From Pohlia nutans (taxonomy: Eukaryota; Streptophyta; Bryopsida; Bryales; Mniaceae): a DNA stretch of 64,000 nt. Under the pieces are notes generated by a model. That model ran no database searches, was not told where the DNA came from, and saw only the letters and a list, made by a program, of their open reading frames with translations. Both the position numbers and the translations under genes were made by a program. The DNA is taken from contig CM040100.1 of the NCBI GenBank assembly GCA_022496805.1, forward strand, positions 12,801,009-12,865,008. The letters are read 5' to 3'. Positions 35,882-47,463 of this stretch are shown in pieces (position 1 is the first letter of the stretch; every line of letters starts with the position of its first letter).

Positions 35882-37851
35882 TTATGTGAAAATTTTCAAA
35901 TGACGTATGTACACCTACGTAGACATATTTTTTGTAATTTAGAACATTAGAACAATGCATTTTTTATTTATCAAATTTAAAAAATCTTTGAATCATTCAA
36001 TAATATCAAGTTTAGAGGTTATGAGGTTACAACTTTGGGAACCCAAACTTTACTCAAATCTAAATTCCATTCATCTCTTCTATCTTATTAAATTATCAAT
36101 CCCAAAACTACTTCAAGATTTTATATCTTTCGATTTGAAGGTTTAAATATGAGAGACCATCAATATGTACATCGCTTTTATTACAAAGGGTTTTCCAATG
36201 ATATTTAAAACATGGCCATAGCCTAAACTATAGTCTTTAGATTCTATGGTGTGATGACAAATTATTACTAATAATAACACAACCAAATTTTTTTGGCCTT
36301 TATCACTTCCCTTTATCTTACTAAGGTTTGTTTGTGTGCGTAAGAGTGACTCCTCATTTCTTTAGTAGTAAGCTACCATTTACCACAACTTGCTAAAAAT
36401 ACACATACCAAGCATTGGCAATGTCAATCATCCCCATATTAGTCCCAATTTTCAATTCCCCATGATTTTTACATTTAGCTTCAACAAAATAAGCCACTTT
36501 ATAGGTCTTTTGGAGGCCTCGATGTTGATGGCCATTCTTCTTTTTCCTATAGTATAAAACCAAGTTGTCCTGAGACGAGTTCACAGGCGAATCATTGATT
36601 TTAGAAGGGCAAAGGACAACTTCTTCGTCCAAAGTATAATCTAGCCCTTGGCGTTCACCCAAAAGCAAAAAAACAAAAAGCACTAATTGTCGCACCTCAC
36701 TTTTTGGTTCAACATAAAATAATTCAAATTTTCAAGAATCTTGCCATGTGTCGTTTCCACATTGGTTGAGACCCAAGTGAATCCTATGTCAAAATTACAT
36801 TTCAGCACTCAAAGTGTGTACTGTAGAACCACAACTGGGTTGCCACCCTACGAACGAATATTTAATCATTTCTTGAAAAATAAGGTTTGTTCCTCAAAAA
36901 CTGAATTTCGTTTTTTAAAGAAAAAAAGGATTAAAAATGGCCCGAAATAGCAAAATATAGCTCAAAAATCATTTATACTATTTCCGTTTTTCTTTTTTCC
37001 TCATAATTTCTAGTTTTTTTTGACATTTTCTTCTTTGGAATTAGTTTTTGGCGAACCTGCTATGGTGGATTTCATGGTGGATTTTCAAGTAGGAAGGTGT
37101 GATTACCATAGCATGCGATGATGAGAAACTCCCTGCAACACCAGAGAGCGGAATCATGAGTAAATGAAGGAAATCACACTGTTAGGTTTCGTGGTGACGG
37201 CTAGGGTAAAAATTTGTCTGTGGAGTAGTTAATTAATAACCCTGTCCAGACTTTGAAGTCTGTACACAAGTCTGTACTCAAGTAACAACAGGGCACTACC
37301 ATAACAGTACGGATGGAAAATCAATTAGTTATATGATATATAAAAGTTGGGGCGGGGCGGGCGGGCGAGAAAAATAGATGCCCACCCGCCCATCGTCGTC
37401 GGCGGGCCAAGTCTGGAGAATGGGATGAAGGTCGCTCACGCGTTCCCCACAAGTTTATATCATATATTTATTACCCAGTCCAACTAGCAAATCGCGAAAA
37501 GCGAAACACCCATGTTGCCAATTCCCATGCCAACTTGGGGGACCGACGTGTGAGTCAATCACCCAAAAAGAGCCTCCCATGGATGGCCCACAAAAGGCAT
37601 GCTACTCACATGCACACAAACCCCATTTTTCCACTGTTTTGTTTGAAAATTCCAGGTTCAGATTGGTCACTGTTTATGCATGTTAGTTTTATCATTGAAA
37701 GTCGCAATTATAAAAAAATAAAAATAAAAAAGTTCTTTCTGTTCTTGGAACTGTTGTCCAGCTGTGTTTTCCTTTTGCCGGCCTCTTGCTAGATGGGACG
37801 GACCCCAATAGTGCTCTTTTGGGTTGAGTGTTCATTAGAAGGCTTGAACCC
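35882..37851. other. Intergenic sequence with one unassigned minus-strand frame
   Basis: A 100-codon minus-strand frame (36393-36695) has balanced amino-acid content but matches no family I know. A G-rich/C-rich segment at 37345-37440 is described separately. Nothing else was recognised. Confidence 0.45.
37349..37410 (+). other. G-quadruplex-prone tract with downstream C-rich counterpart
   Basis: GGGGCGGGGCGGGCGGGCG on the plus strand holds four closely spaced G runs. Within 40 bp lies CCCACCCGCCC, which could instead pair with it. Short inverted ATATGATAT(A)TAAA words flank the segment near 37332 and 37458, so it may be the core of a small element. Confidence 0.6.
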
Positions 37852-38430
37852 TTAACCCCTAATGGTCGGGCCCAATGTACGGGAAGTTTCGGTAGTTAGT
37901 ATAAAATCAGCCGAACGGAATTGCCAAATTACCGGTTGAAACTCATAGTTTTAAGCTAAAATCTAGATTAATTTTGTGATACTCGGGTGCTACCTAGATG
38001 AAACATGGATAATGACCGAATGGGTTTTTGTTTAAAACTGGTTGCTTTTGTAAAATATTGGATTTTAGTTGGTTTCCTTAAAAAAAAACTCCCCATTATG
38101 TGGTTGGGCCTATGACCACGGAATCATGCTTTACCGTCACACTCGATTTTGTTACTATAAATAATACAAGAATTCAACTTTATATTTGTAGTAGATGAAG
38201 CCACGTGTCCAATGTACGAGGAGATCCGGTAGCTAGTGTAAAATCAGCCAAATGAAATTGCCAAATTACCGATTGAAATTCATGGTTTTTGGGCTAAAAT
38301 CCGATTAAATTTTGTGATGCTTAGGTGTTACTTGGGTGACACGTATGTAATAACCGAATGGGTTCTTGTCTAAAACCGGTTGTGTTTGTAAAATATTGGA
38401 TTTTAGCCGGTTCCCTTAGAAAACTTTCAG
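37852..38430. mobile_element. Left end of a TTAA-type element with a duplicated 225-bp segment
   Basis: TTAA at 37852 is followed by CCCCTAATGGTCGGGCCC, a typical left end of the TTAA family. No right end was found. A segment beginning CCAATGTACG is present at about 37872 and again at about 38209 (period about 337). The copies share GTATAAAATCAGCC / GTGTAAAATCAGCC, AATTGCCAAATTACCG and TTTGTAAAATATTGGATTTT blocks at roughly 85% identity. Confidence 0.65.
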
Positions 38431-38759
38431 TTCAATGCACGTGTCTACTCCAAATCATGGTTTTTTCATAAATATTGGTGAATTTTTAATTACTATGATC
38501 TTTTGAAGTGATTGTAAAGAAAATTCATATCAATTACGAAATGAACTAAAAAAAATTGGTTTATTTACCAAAGGTGTAAATGACAATGAAGAAAAGTTCA
38601 GTAAATGAAAATCATTTGTCTATCTAAATTTATTTATTTATTGCTACACCAAGGTAATACCCACCGAACTTGAAATTGCAACAAAACACTCAATTTTCAA
38701 TGTTTCTCAAAACTTCAAAATGGAGTGGAAACTAGACTTGGCAAGCTTCATGTTGTTGG
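38431..38759. other. AT-rich spacer
   Basis: Nothing recognised. Confidence 0.5.
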
Positions 38760-39122
38760 TTAACCCTTAAACATCAAAAAAGCCCCACGGGCTTTTTGGA
38801 AAGGAATAATTGAGAAAAAAAAAAGTAGTTTTTTTTAACCAAATCAAGCGAGAATCAATGCGTTGGAAAGCTACTGAAAAAGCGATCTAGATTCCAAATT
38901 TGCGCCTCATTGGCAAGCAATCAAAGTTATCAAAATGAACAGGAATTGAGGTTGGGGCAACAGAGGTTGTTTCGTGAAAAGTGCCGCAGTGCTACAGTGC
39001 CGCAACAATGCTGGCCATTAGAGCCGTTTTTTCATTTTTTCGTTTTCATTTTTTTTTTCCTCCGAAAATTTAGATGCCTTTTGGGCTGCCCCGCCCAGGC
39101 CCTCTTGACATTTAAAGGTTAA
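38760..39122. mobile_element. TTAA-flanked piggyBac-like MITE, 363 bp
   Basis: Bounded by TTAA at 38760-38763 and 39119-39122. The left end reads CCCTTAAACATC and the reverse-complemented right end CCTTTAAATGTC. A subterminal hairpin AAAAAGCCCCACGGGCTTTT lies 15 bp inside the left end. The interior has no coding capacity. Confidence 0.75.
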
Positions 39123-40164
39123 GATCAAATGCAATAAAACTCATTTTCATGGCCTAAATTTAATTTAAGCAGAAAATGTAGAAAAATAGAAAATACACTA
39201 CATAGTGAACCATTTTTACAGCTCCCTTTGTAGTTGGGACCCTATGTAATCTAAAAATAGCTTGAATGATCTGAATTTAACTTAACGGGGTAGCATAACC
39301 AAGAAAAATCCTTCACAAAAGAACTAAATGGAAATCATCCATGTAGCAATTGGAATTGAATGGTGAGTTACATTCATAAGCCAATACTATCACCAATATT
39401 TAATTATAAAATATGAAAGTTAAAACTAAAAAGTCCTTCTAAATTTGATTACCAAAAAAAATAAAGATAAAAAAATAAAATAGAGTAAATTTTGTTGGAA
39501 TGGATTTGAAATGAGATACTCTTAACGTGGTGATTCTTTGAAATTTTTGTGTTCCTTTAAATCTATGACCTCATTTTTGCAAGGCCGATATGAACGACTA
39601 TCATAGAGTGACTCTCTCTATTCCATAATAGATGATGCTTTTGTAAAGAATAAAATAATAATAAGAAAATTGGAATAACTTCATCAAATCTCTTCATACG
39701 GTAAGGTTCTATTTCGGGGCAGTTGTCTGTCCAAGCAATATTATACTACATGTGGTGAATGTGGCAAGTGGCAAGCCATAAAATGTGACATTAAAGAGGT
39801 TTGGCTATCCAATCTCTTCAACATAAATAAGCTCCTAAATCAATTGATGAACTTGTTCATATCGTGGAGGAGGCGTTTGAAAGCACGTCAACCCAAATTT
39901 TAAATAAGGTTTTCTTGAATTTTCGACGTTGCATGATAGTAAGTTAGAAACTATGAAAGTAGGTTCTGGCAATAGTTATAGGGTTCATGAGCAAGACAAG
40001 CTTCACAAACAAAAAGCATTTCATGTGCATTTGTCTTGTCATTTTTTATTTTTTTCCCTTTATATGATTTTGTTTTTTTATTTTTTTCCTTTTTATGAAT
40101 TTATTTATATTTTGTTTTTGAATTTATAAATTATCAATGAAATAGAGGAAAATTAGCTTAAGGA
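39123..40164. other. AT-rich intergenic sequence
   Basis: Nothing recognised. Confidence 0.55.
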
Positions 40165-40457
40165 TTAACCCTCCAAAGCACATGTGTCCACATAGTGGAC
40201 GATGAATAGATTCAACTTATTTTCCTAACTACATATATGGACAATTTCCATCCATCCAAATTTCTCTTGGTTCTAGTGCTAGTTGACTATCATTTGTACA
40301 ATATGGATCTTCGAAATAAGATATTACGATTTCTTGAAAAACAACACAATTGGTTTATGTCAAGATTCATTCTTAGTTCAAAAAGTGAGACTTTAAACAT
40401 GATATTCCAAAATAAGTAAAATCAAATAATGGAAACCATACCATCTTGTAGTGCATT
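40165..40457. mobile_element. Truncated TTAA-type element, left part
   Basis: TTAA plus CCCTCCAAAGCACATG at 40165 is followed by the hairpin GTCCACATAGTGGAC and GATGAATAG. Sequence then matches the left 300 bp of the 22503-23048 element. The match stops exactly where the next TTAA end begins at 40458, so a second element appears to have inserted here or the right half was lost. Confidence 0.75.
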
Positions 40458-40860
40458 TTAACCCCTAAAGGTCTCCTGGGTATAGAAAAAACTAAGATGT
40501 ATTACAAAATGTGACTTCCATAAATTTGATGAAGTTTATTCCAACAAGGAAAATGCAAAACATAATGTTTGGAAATGATCCTGGATACAATCAAGTTTCC
40601 AAAAATAGTTTTAGACTTTCATTTTATGAATTTAGAAGAAAATAACTTTAAAAAATCACCAAACTTACTTCCTATATTTTTAGAATTCAAAATTTGGTGT
40701 TGTTATTTAGAATTGAATTTTTTGTTCTTGTAGCCAAAAAAAAAGACAACGTTACTTTCTATGAATAGTAAATTTTGTAACAGTTGACACTAATGTAGAA
40801 GAGTTTGTTGTTGAAAAAAAAATTGAGTGGAATATAACTTGAATTGATATGATTCACATT
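40458..40860. mobile_element. Left part of another TTAA-type element
   Basis: TTAA then CCCCTAAAGGTCTCCTGGG at 40458 begins a segment related to the left arm at 56667-57060; shared blocks include TTTGATGAAGTTT, TTTTATGAATTTAGAA and GTAAATTTTGTAACA. The right terminus is not identified; a degenerate GCATTAGAGGTTAGA near 41187 is a weak candidate. Confidence 0.6.
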
Positions 40861-40924
40861 TTATAAATGATGTAAATAACTTGATAATGGCTAGTGGGGG
40901 TTACTTTTACTAGTTTCTAGATAC

Positions 40925-41043
40925 TATAGTGTCTATTCCCGGAAGGAGAGAGTAGTGTACCAATGTTCCTTTGCCCGGTGGGCATTGGCTCGTTGTCAAG
41001 ATGAACAGACACTATATTCACGCCGGCCTCGCAAGAGGACCGG
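40925..41043. ncRNA. Compact GC-rich segment with three nested or adjacent hairpins
   Basis: Seen directly: TATAGTGTCTATTC (40925-40938) pairs with GAACAGACACTATA (41003-41016), 13 of 14. Inside it CCAATG (40960-40965) pairs with CATTGG (40983-40988) around a GCCC...GGGC core. Immediately 3', CCGGCCTC (41023-41030) pairs with GAGG-A-CCGG (41035-41043) across a GCAA tetraloop. Composition is far more GC-rich than the flanks. This resembles a structured RNA or a structured repeat; it does not match tRNA, 5S, U1-U6, 7SL or hammerhead motifs known to me. Transcription is unproven. Confidence 0.3.
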
Positions 41044-41829
41044 AGTTTCTATCTATCTCTGATTCACATTGGGTTGGAAAGTAGACTTGATTTCCTATTA
41101 AATAATGATTTTAATTTATTCAAAACTATATCTTTCTAACCTCATGCACCCCTAAAAAAGGGCATCGACTAGAAAATGGTTGGTAGGAGCATTAGAGGTT
41201 AGAACTCATTTTGAATGCCTTTCATAACATTGAGCTATTGCTACCTTTGCCTTGTCCCCGAGATGAATGACAAGCATACTCCTCATCATCATCAATGGTC
41301 CATCGGTAACTAGTATTTTTTTCAAATATGTGGAAACTTTGATGACATACATATGTGCATGGGAGCAACAACAAGGGTTGTGGAGAACCCATGTTTTGTG
41401 CATTCATCCCTTTCATGCATGAAGACCCCAACTCATAGATTGATAGAAAGGCAGACCACACATTGGCTACTAAATGTTATGTTATTCTTCAAAGTGTATT
41501 ATGGGTAGATATAAGAATTTACTATACAAAATATATTTCTTGAAGTTGACATACGAATAAAAGTTGTAGATCATGATACTTGGAATTTTTTTTGGTAGAC
41601 CAATTGATATAGATGGCATTCGTTTATACATGTGTATGGAAAAACTGAAATAAAATTCAAATCCATTTTTACATATCATCTTAAGATCATTGTATTTATA
41701 TGTATCTTTATATTCTTACATATTTTAATTTTTACATTTTCATGTTTGTATAATTCTATATTTGTATATTTGTATATATTGTGTTTCTGTATTTTACATT
41801 ATAAATTATATATTTCAAATTTATTTTAT
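41044..41829. other. Intergenic sequence
   Basis: Nothing recognised; overlapping minus-strand frames at 41206-41461 show no family features. Confidence 0.5.
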
Positions 41830-41950
41830 ATTTTTTTCTTATATTTTTATATTTTATAATTTTATATTTTACATTTTGTATTTTTATATTTTATAATTTT
41901 ATATTTTACATTTTGTATTTTTATATTTTATAATTTTACATTTTTATATT
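41830..41950. repeat. AT-only minisatellite, about 42-bp unit
   Basis: The phrase ATTTTTATATTTTATAATTT and TATTTTACATTTTGT recur in order about three times. The wider region 41690-42070 is similarly TATTTT-rich. Confidence 0.8.
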
Positions 41951-44900
41951 TTTGGATTTGACTTATTTATATTGTATATTCTTATATTTCTATTTTTTGT
42001 TATTTTATTTTTGTATGTGAATATTTGTATGTATTGTATTCTACGTTTTTATTTTTTCATGTTTCTATTTACTTATATTTAGATCATAAAGTCCCAATCT
42101 ATTGCAAGATCATATTACTTACTTGTAGTTTAGCCATGCTTTTACTCTTTATTTTATTTTAAGAATAAATTATATCCATATTTTAGTTCAATTTATGGTA
42201 AAGAAATTCAATTAATATAAATATTCGAATACAAAAATACAACAATATAAAAATACAATATATGAAATATATAAATATTTAGAGATTCTTAAAACATTAG
42301 TACATAGAATTAGAACATTTTTATTTTATTTTATTTACAAATTACTAAAAAAATTAATATGAAATTGAAACATGTTATTTCTATTGGTGAAAATGTTGTA
42401 TCAAGTTGTCTACATCCGATTCAAATTGTTGTTTTTGAAAATTGTAAAAACTAAATTTTAAAATCAATATCCGAATTTGGAATTTGGTGTACATATTTCC
42501 CCATAAGTAAGTGATATAAACATTCAAGAATGATTTTTTTTATATATATAATTTTATGATAAATTGGCTTGTTTAGAAAGTGGTAAGCGTCTAATAAAAA
42601 TTGAGAAATTGAGAAATTAAAATTAAACATAAAAATACTATAAGTACTAATGCAAAAATCAAAAATCATATTCCAATCATAATACACAAAACTTCTAAAC
42701 CCCTTGGAATATTAAATGATTTTTTTAGTTTTGACAAATTCACATATTAAAAGTTTAACATATAATATGAATGAAAATTCACATAATGAAATATGAGGTA
42801 TATAAAAAAATGGTTAAACTCAAAATGAAAATTACATTATCACAGTTGCTTGATATAGATTTTTGAGCCATGATGTTACTACATTTATTAAAATTAAAAA
42901 AAATTAAAAATTAAAAATTAAAATATTAAAGTGGTCTATTTTGGAATTCAATTAGTTACAAACATCAACTTGTTTTGAATTGAATTCTTTTTCAAATTCT
43001 TCAACATATTGTATACTATAACACTTATGTTTTACAATTATGAGTTTTATGCACTCATCAATATTGCATATCATTTTTAATGAAATAAGGCTCAAATATA
43101 CGTGGTTTCGTTAATTGATTTGATTTATAGTAATTCACTTCAAGGTATCTTTTCAAATATTTGAAATTAGTGGTTTTTTCATCTTTTTGGCACATTTCAA
43201 ATAGCAAGCAAATGTGACAAAAGGGACAAAAGTGTAGAATTTTTGTGGCAAAAGGTTTTTCTTTGATTCAAGCAAACATGACGTCAAAAGAAATTAGGTA
43301 GAAATATCCTCAAAACGACTTAACATCATTCAAATTGAGAGAATGAGCTTTAGTGTAATGTAAACCAATTTGAACCTAAAAGTAATGTCACAACTATGGT
43401 CACCCTAAGCTTTAAATATTGGCATTAAATCACCCCATTATGGTCTAAACGTATTCAAAAATTTACTTAAAGAGTGTTTTAAAGTATCATTTAAAGTTTG
43501 TTTTAACAATTCTAGTACGACCTTAGAACTTATTTTGATTGGTGAATGGATGATCAATTAATGATAAGCCTATCCATTTAGTTTATGTAGAGATAAGAAA
43601 AGAAAGTTTTGGGCTTAGTCAAGCCTTGGAAAGCTGAAGGTAATAAACCCTTGACACTATTATCCATAAGGATATGTATGATGCACAACTCATATGTGAA
43701 TAAAAAGAGATTATTGTTACATATATTTATTATATACATTTTTTTTCTTGATATTAAAACCTTTTACATATAATGGTCTTAAATTTATACAACACCCCTT
43801 CCATCTCTGTATTATGTTTAAAAAAAGAACCTTTCCATTGTAAAAATTTGCATATTTTAAAGAGAAATATCCCTCCCTTTGTTCACATGCGCTATTCTAG
43901 AAAAATGATAGTGAATCATTGACTATTTTTCCAATTAAAAACATTAAAACATATAAAATTATTATGATTTGTGATACTCAAAATTTGAAAAGCACATTCT
44001 TTTCAATGTTTTCATAAACTTTATTAGTTCATTTTTAAACACTCACCAATCTCATGAGTCTCATGAGTGTTTGGAGTAGTATTTCAAAGAAATATTCCTT
44101 GCAAAAACATGTTATTGAATAAAGACTATGAATGGTGGTTGTTTGTTTGTGTTTTATTCCACATAATTTTTTTTGTGCGGAATTTAATTTACTACTTCAG
44201 TCAAATTAACTCATGATCTTCTTTTTAAATAATTTTTTATACCACTGTTTACTATGAAAATAATCAAACATATTTAAAATAAAATAAAAATGATTGAAGT
44301 TTTTGAATAGAGTTTTTTCACAACAATGAACATTCCAATGTATTCAATGAATGATCTCTTAGCAATCGACAAACTTGAAGACCACATTCAAGTAAAAAAA
44401 TTGAGTAATAGGTGAGGCGATTTGCAAAGTAAGTGACTGTTGCTTGTCAAAGCCCTTTCAATTTGAATTCATTTATCACATACTCAAATAATCACTTTTT
44501 CCATGAAGGTTTCGTAACTAATTTTTTTGAATGAAAGCTTTTTACTAGTTCAAAATTTCATCCTTGAAGAAAAACACACAATTATTGTTCTAAATCTTTT
44601 AAACACTTAAAGTGGAATACATCAACCCATGATGCCCACAACCGAAGGCTGAACTCTTTATCGATATAGACCAGCGTTAAGATTGTTATTATTATGAAAA
44701 ATATTGCATTAAAAAAAAAACCACCACTAGATTATTTATTTATTTAGAGTCAAACCACTAATTTTTTATGAAAAGAATTAGATTATTATTATTATTATTT
44801 TCAATATTGCATTTTTTTTTTCTTTTAACATAAAATTTGAAGGGGGTACATATAATCGGAGTTTAGTGGGTTTTGTATTTCTTATAATAAATGGGTTTGT

Positions 44901-45060
44901 CTCATTTGGTCCACGAGAAATAATTAGAATTCCCATGTGATAACTGTTCGGTGCCTGAAGTAAAGCATTGAATCCAATTCTGAGTCGTACAAAATCCAAT
45001 TAAAAGCCAAAAATCAAAGCCGGTGCTGATTGAATTCTGTGAAGGAACTCACTTACACAC
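41951..45060. other. Very AT-rich intergenic desert
   Basis: More than 3 kb without a plausible frame, RNA gene or clear element boundary. Short (AATTAAAA)n and (ATT)n runs occur, for example near 42890 and 44780. I see nothing else in it. Confidence 0.6.
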
Positions 45061-45243
45061 TACACTGAAATCATCAAACACTGTGGCCCACAGTATTTAC
45101 GAGTACAAAATACTGTGGTAAAATTCATCCAAATTGGATGAAAATTTGTTCACGAATTTGTTGAAATGCATGAGATTATGTCCAAAATGGATGAATGTAC
45201 TCATGCCATTCACCCACCCACAGTATAGGATGATTTCAGTGTA
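45061..45243. mobile_element. Short TA-flanked MITE upstream of AGO1
   Basis: Left CACTGAAATCATC and right GATGATTTCAGTG are perfect inverted ends, each flanked by TA, and subterminal ACTGTGG / CCACAGT extends the symmetry. The 179-bp body contains further ACTGTGG words and has no coding capacity. It lies about 2.2 kb before the AGO1 start codon and about 0.45 kb before the presumed leader. Confidence 0.8.
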
Positions 45244-45689
45244 CTAATTCCCTAGGCCAGGTGGGGGCCCCTTATTTAATGTGGCTCCAAACTTAGCTCT
45301 AGAAACGGCCCATTTCCCGTCCAACCCCAAAAGCGTCCAACTCAGATCCCTAAATCCATAATTAAATCGCGGGCCCCGCCACTTACCGGAAATACCAACA
45401 ACCGGCAGTCAAAGTAAAACAGAATTACGCGTCGTCCTATTTTTCACCCCGGTCAGTAAGAGCCGCCATGGGGATGCATGTCATGTCATGATGCATGGGT
45501 ATGGTATGTGATGGCCATGTCATGATCATCCCGTTGGAGTGCATATGATGAGCTGCGGCTGTCTTTAGGCCTCCGCCCAGATGCTTCCAGGGTCCCAGCC
45601 TTGAGCATTGGAGGAGTCTGTAACTCTGGTTCCGGCTATTTGTTTTTGCTTCCATAGTAAGTCACAGTAGTTTTCGCCTTGTTTCTGCT
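45244..45689. promoter_or_regulatory. Presumed AGO1 promoter region
   Basis: Composition changes here from AT-rich spacer to GC-balanced sequence. ATGCATG and CATGTCATG words are frequent near 45475-45525. No TATA box in a clear position was identified, so the assignment rests on position upstream of the leader. Confidence 0.35.
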
Positions 45690-47463
45690 TGTTGCTTGCC
45701 TGCCTGTGCCCTGCCTGCCTGTGCCCTGCCTGCCCTGCAATGCTGCTCTGGATGTGAGTCATCTCTCTCTTCTGTAAGCCTCTCTATCTTACACAGCCGC
45801 TCGCTTACGCAGCCGCTGCGTTCTTTCTGTGTAAGCTTTCTTTCAAGCACGCGAGCTAGGGTCTCATTGTGCCTTGGGATACACACATCGATCACGCTCT
45901 TCTGCCGCTCCGTCTCTTTTCAAAGAGAAAGTTCTCTTTCGCCGCTTTGTAGGTTGCCGGGGCGCGCGTGGTGGATGTGAGGGTTGCGTGGTGCCCGAGG
46001 CGGCCGATTTAGGTTATGGTTGCGGTTTGTTAGGTGTTGCCGTTGTTGTTGCGGTAGAGGTCTTGGAAGTTACAGATGCGACGCGCTCTGACACTTGTGA
46101 AGGTGCGTCGTCTTCAGTGGGACACAGCCTTAGGCTGTTGTACGGTCGTACTTACTGATGTGGCCGTCATAGTGTGTCTTGCGGCGGCCGGGGTTTGGGA
46201 GGTTATGCGCTCTTTGTAGTTGTGAGTTCAGTGTTGTTCGATGTTTGGAGTTCGTTTGTGGTTGTGAGTTCAGTGTTGTTCGGGGTTTGGGAGGCGTGGA
46301 GTTCGTTTGTGGTTGTGTGTTGAGGAGAGGGGGAGCTTATCGAGGTTCTGGTTCGGGTGAGCTGTCTTAGCTTGTGAAGGTGCTTAGGGTTAAGACCGTT
46401 CGATTTTGCATGTTTAGGATGAGTCTGATGAGTCTCGAGATGAGTCTCAGTTGAAACGAGTTAGTGATCAGGTTAAGACAGTGGTGAGTTCAAGGTTTTT
46501 TAAGTGATAAGTTGGTATGTAGTAAGGTGGCGGGGATGCGCGTACATCCGGCTTTTAGTTCTCTGTTTTGAATTGGCTGTAGAGTAAGGTTTTAGCGATT
46601 AGTTTTTGAACTGCATGGTTCTTTATCTACTCAATTTGGTAGGAGGTATGTGTGTGAGTGTTTCCCTGCGAAGTCTTAGTGTGGGATAATTGACCGTGTT
46701 TGAACTCTATGATGTGGAAGCAGCGTGTATCATGTCGACATGCACACATCTCTGGTGGTTCATGTTTCTTCTCTCGGTAGTTCCCTTTAAGACTTCCAGC
46801 GTGGGAATCCGATTTCGCTGTTGCAATCAGCGCAAGTAGAGATACGGCTTCTACAGATAATCACGTCAGCTTAGAATTTCTCGACATAGAGTAGAGCTTC
46901 TTCATGAGTTGTAATGTGGTTTCTCTAAGGGCCAGGACGCCTGTGCAGGTTCGAGATTCGGGAGATTAAATGAGAGGGTATTATCACTGGTGTTAGTTAA
47001 TGCTCTCACTAGAAATAAATCTATCCTTGGCTTTCGTTAGTTTCTTTGGTGCTCCTGTTTTGTGAGATTGTGTATCTAGAAGCACGATACATGCATTTCT
47101 TCTCCCGTTATGTGTTTCTGCCTCCTTGTTTTCTCAAAATCCTTGTAGCACGGTGATTTTGAGTATAAAGCTGCATGAATTTTCAGTGCGACATGCACAT
47201 CTATGTTGGTTTCAGCAGAGTTCCGATCCTCTAGTGAACCGACATGTGATTGTCACTCTAGATGGGCTTTAGACCTCCGGTTCAATGAATGTATGTGGTC
47301 TACCAGTGGTCTCCGGCGGGGAGGTTCGACTTATTGTATACTCTCGAGGTTATTTAAGTGGTTGTGTACTTTTGGAACAGGTAACGGTTAATCGTAGAGG
47401 AGATTAAGAAGTGGAGCTGGAAGTCATCAGCATCCAGGCTTGTGTATCAGTTACTTGTAAACC
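45690..47463 (+). promoter_or_regulatory. AGO1 5' leader, probably with an intron
   Basis: A CCTGCCTGTGC-type repeat at 45698-45739 and CT-rich stretches near 45755-45845 resemble a plant leader start. A strong acceptor-like TTTTGGAACAG at about 47370-47380 precedes the last 83 bases before the ATG, so a leader intron is likely, but its donor is not certain. A 45-50-bp phrase containing GTTGTGAGTTCAGTGTTGTT occurs twice at about 46218 and 46261. Several short upstream ATG frames exist. No other gene is recognised. Confidence 0.45.

Noticed and set aside
36393..36695. A 100-codon minus-strand frame as a gene
   Set aside because: No recognisable domain, no splice partners and isolated in AT-rich DNA; could be real but cannot be supported.
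40940..41010. 5S rRNA, U-snRNA, hammerhead or 7SL identity for the multi-hairpin segment
   Set aside because: Conserved internal control regions, Sm site, CUGAUGA/GAAA cores or SRP motifs are absent.
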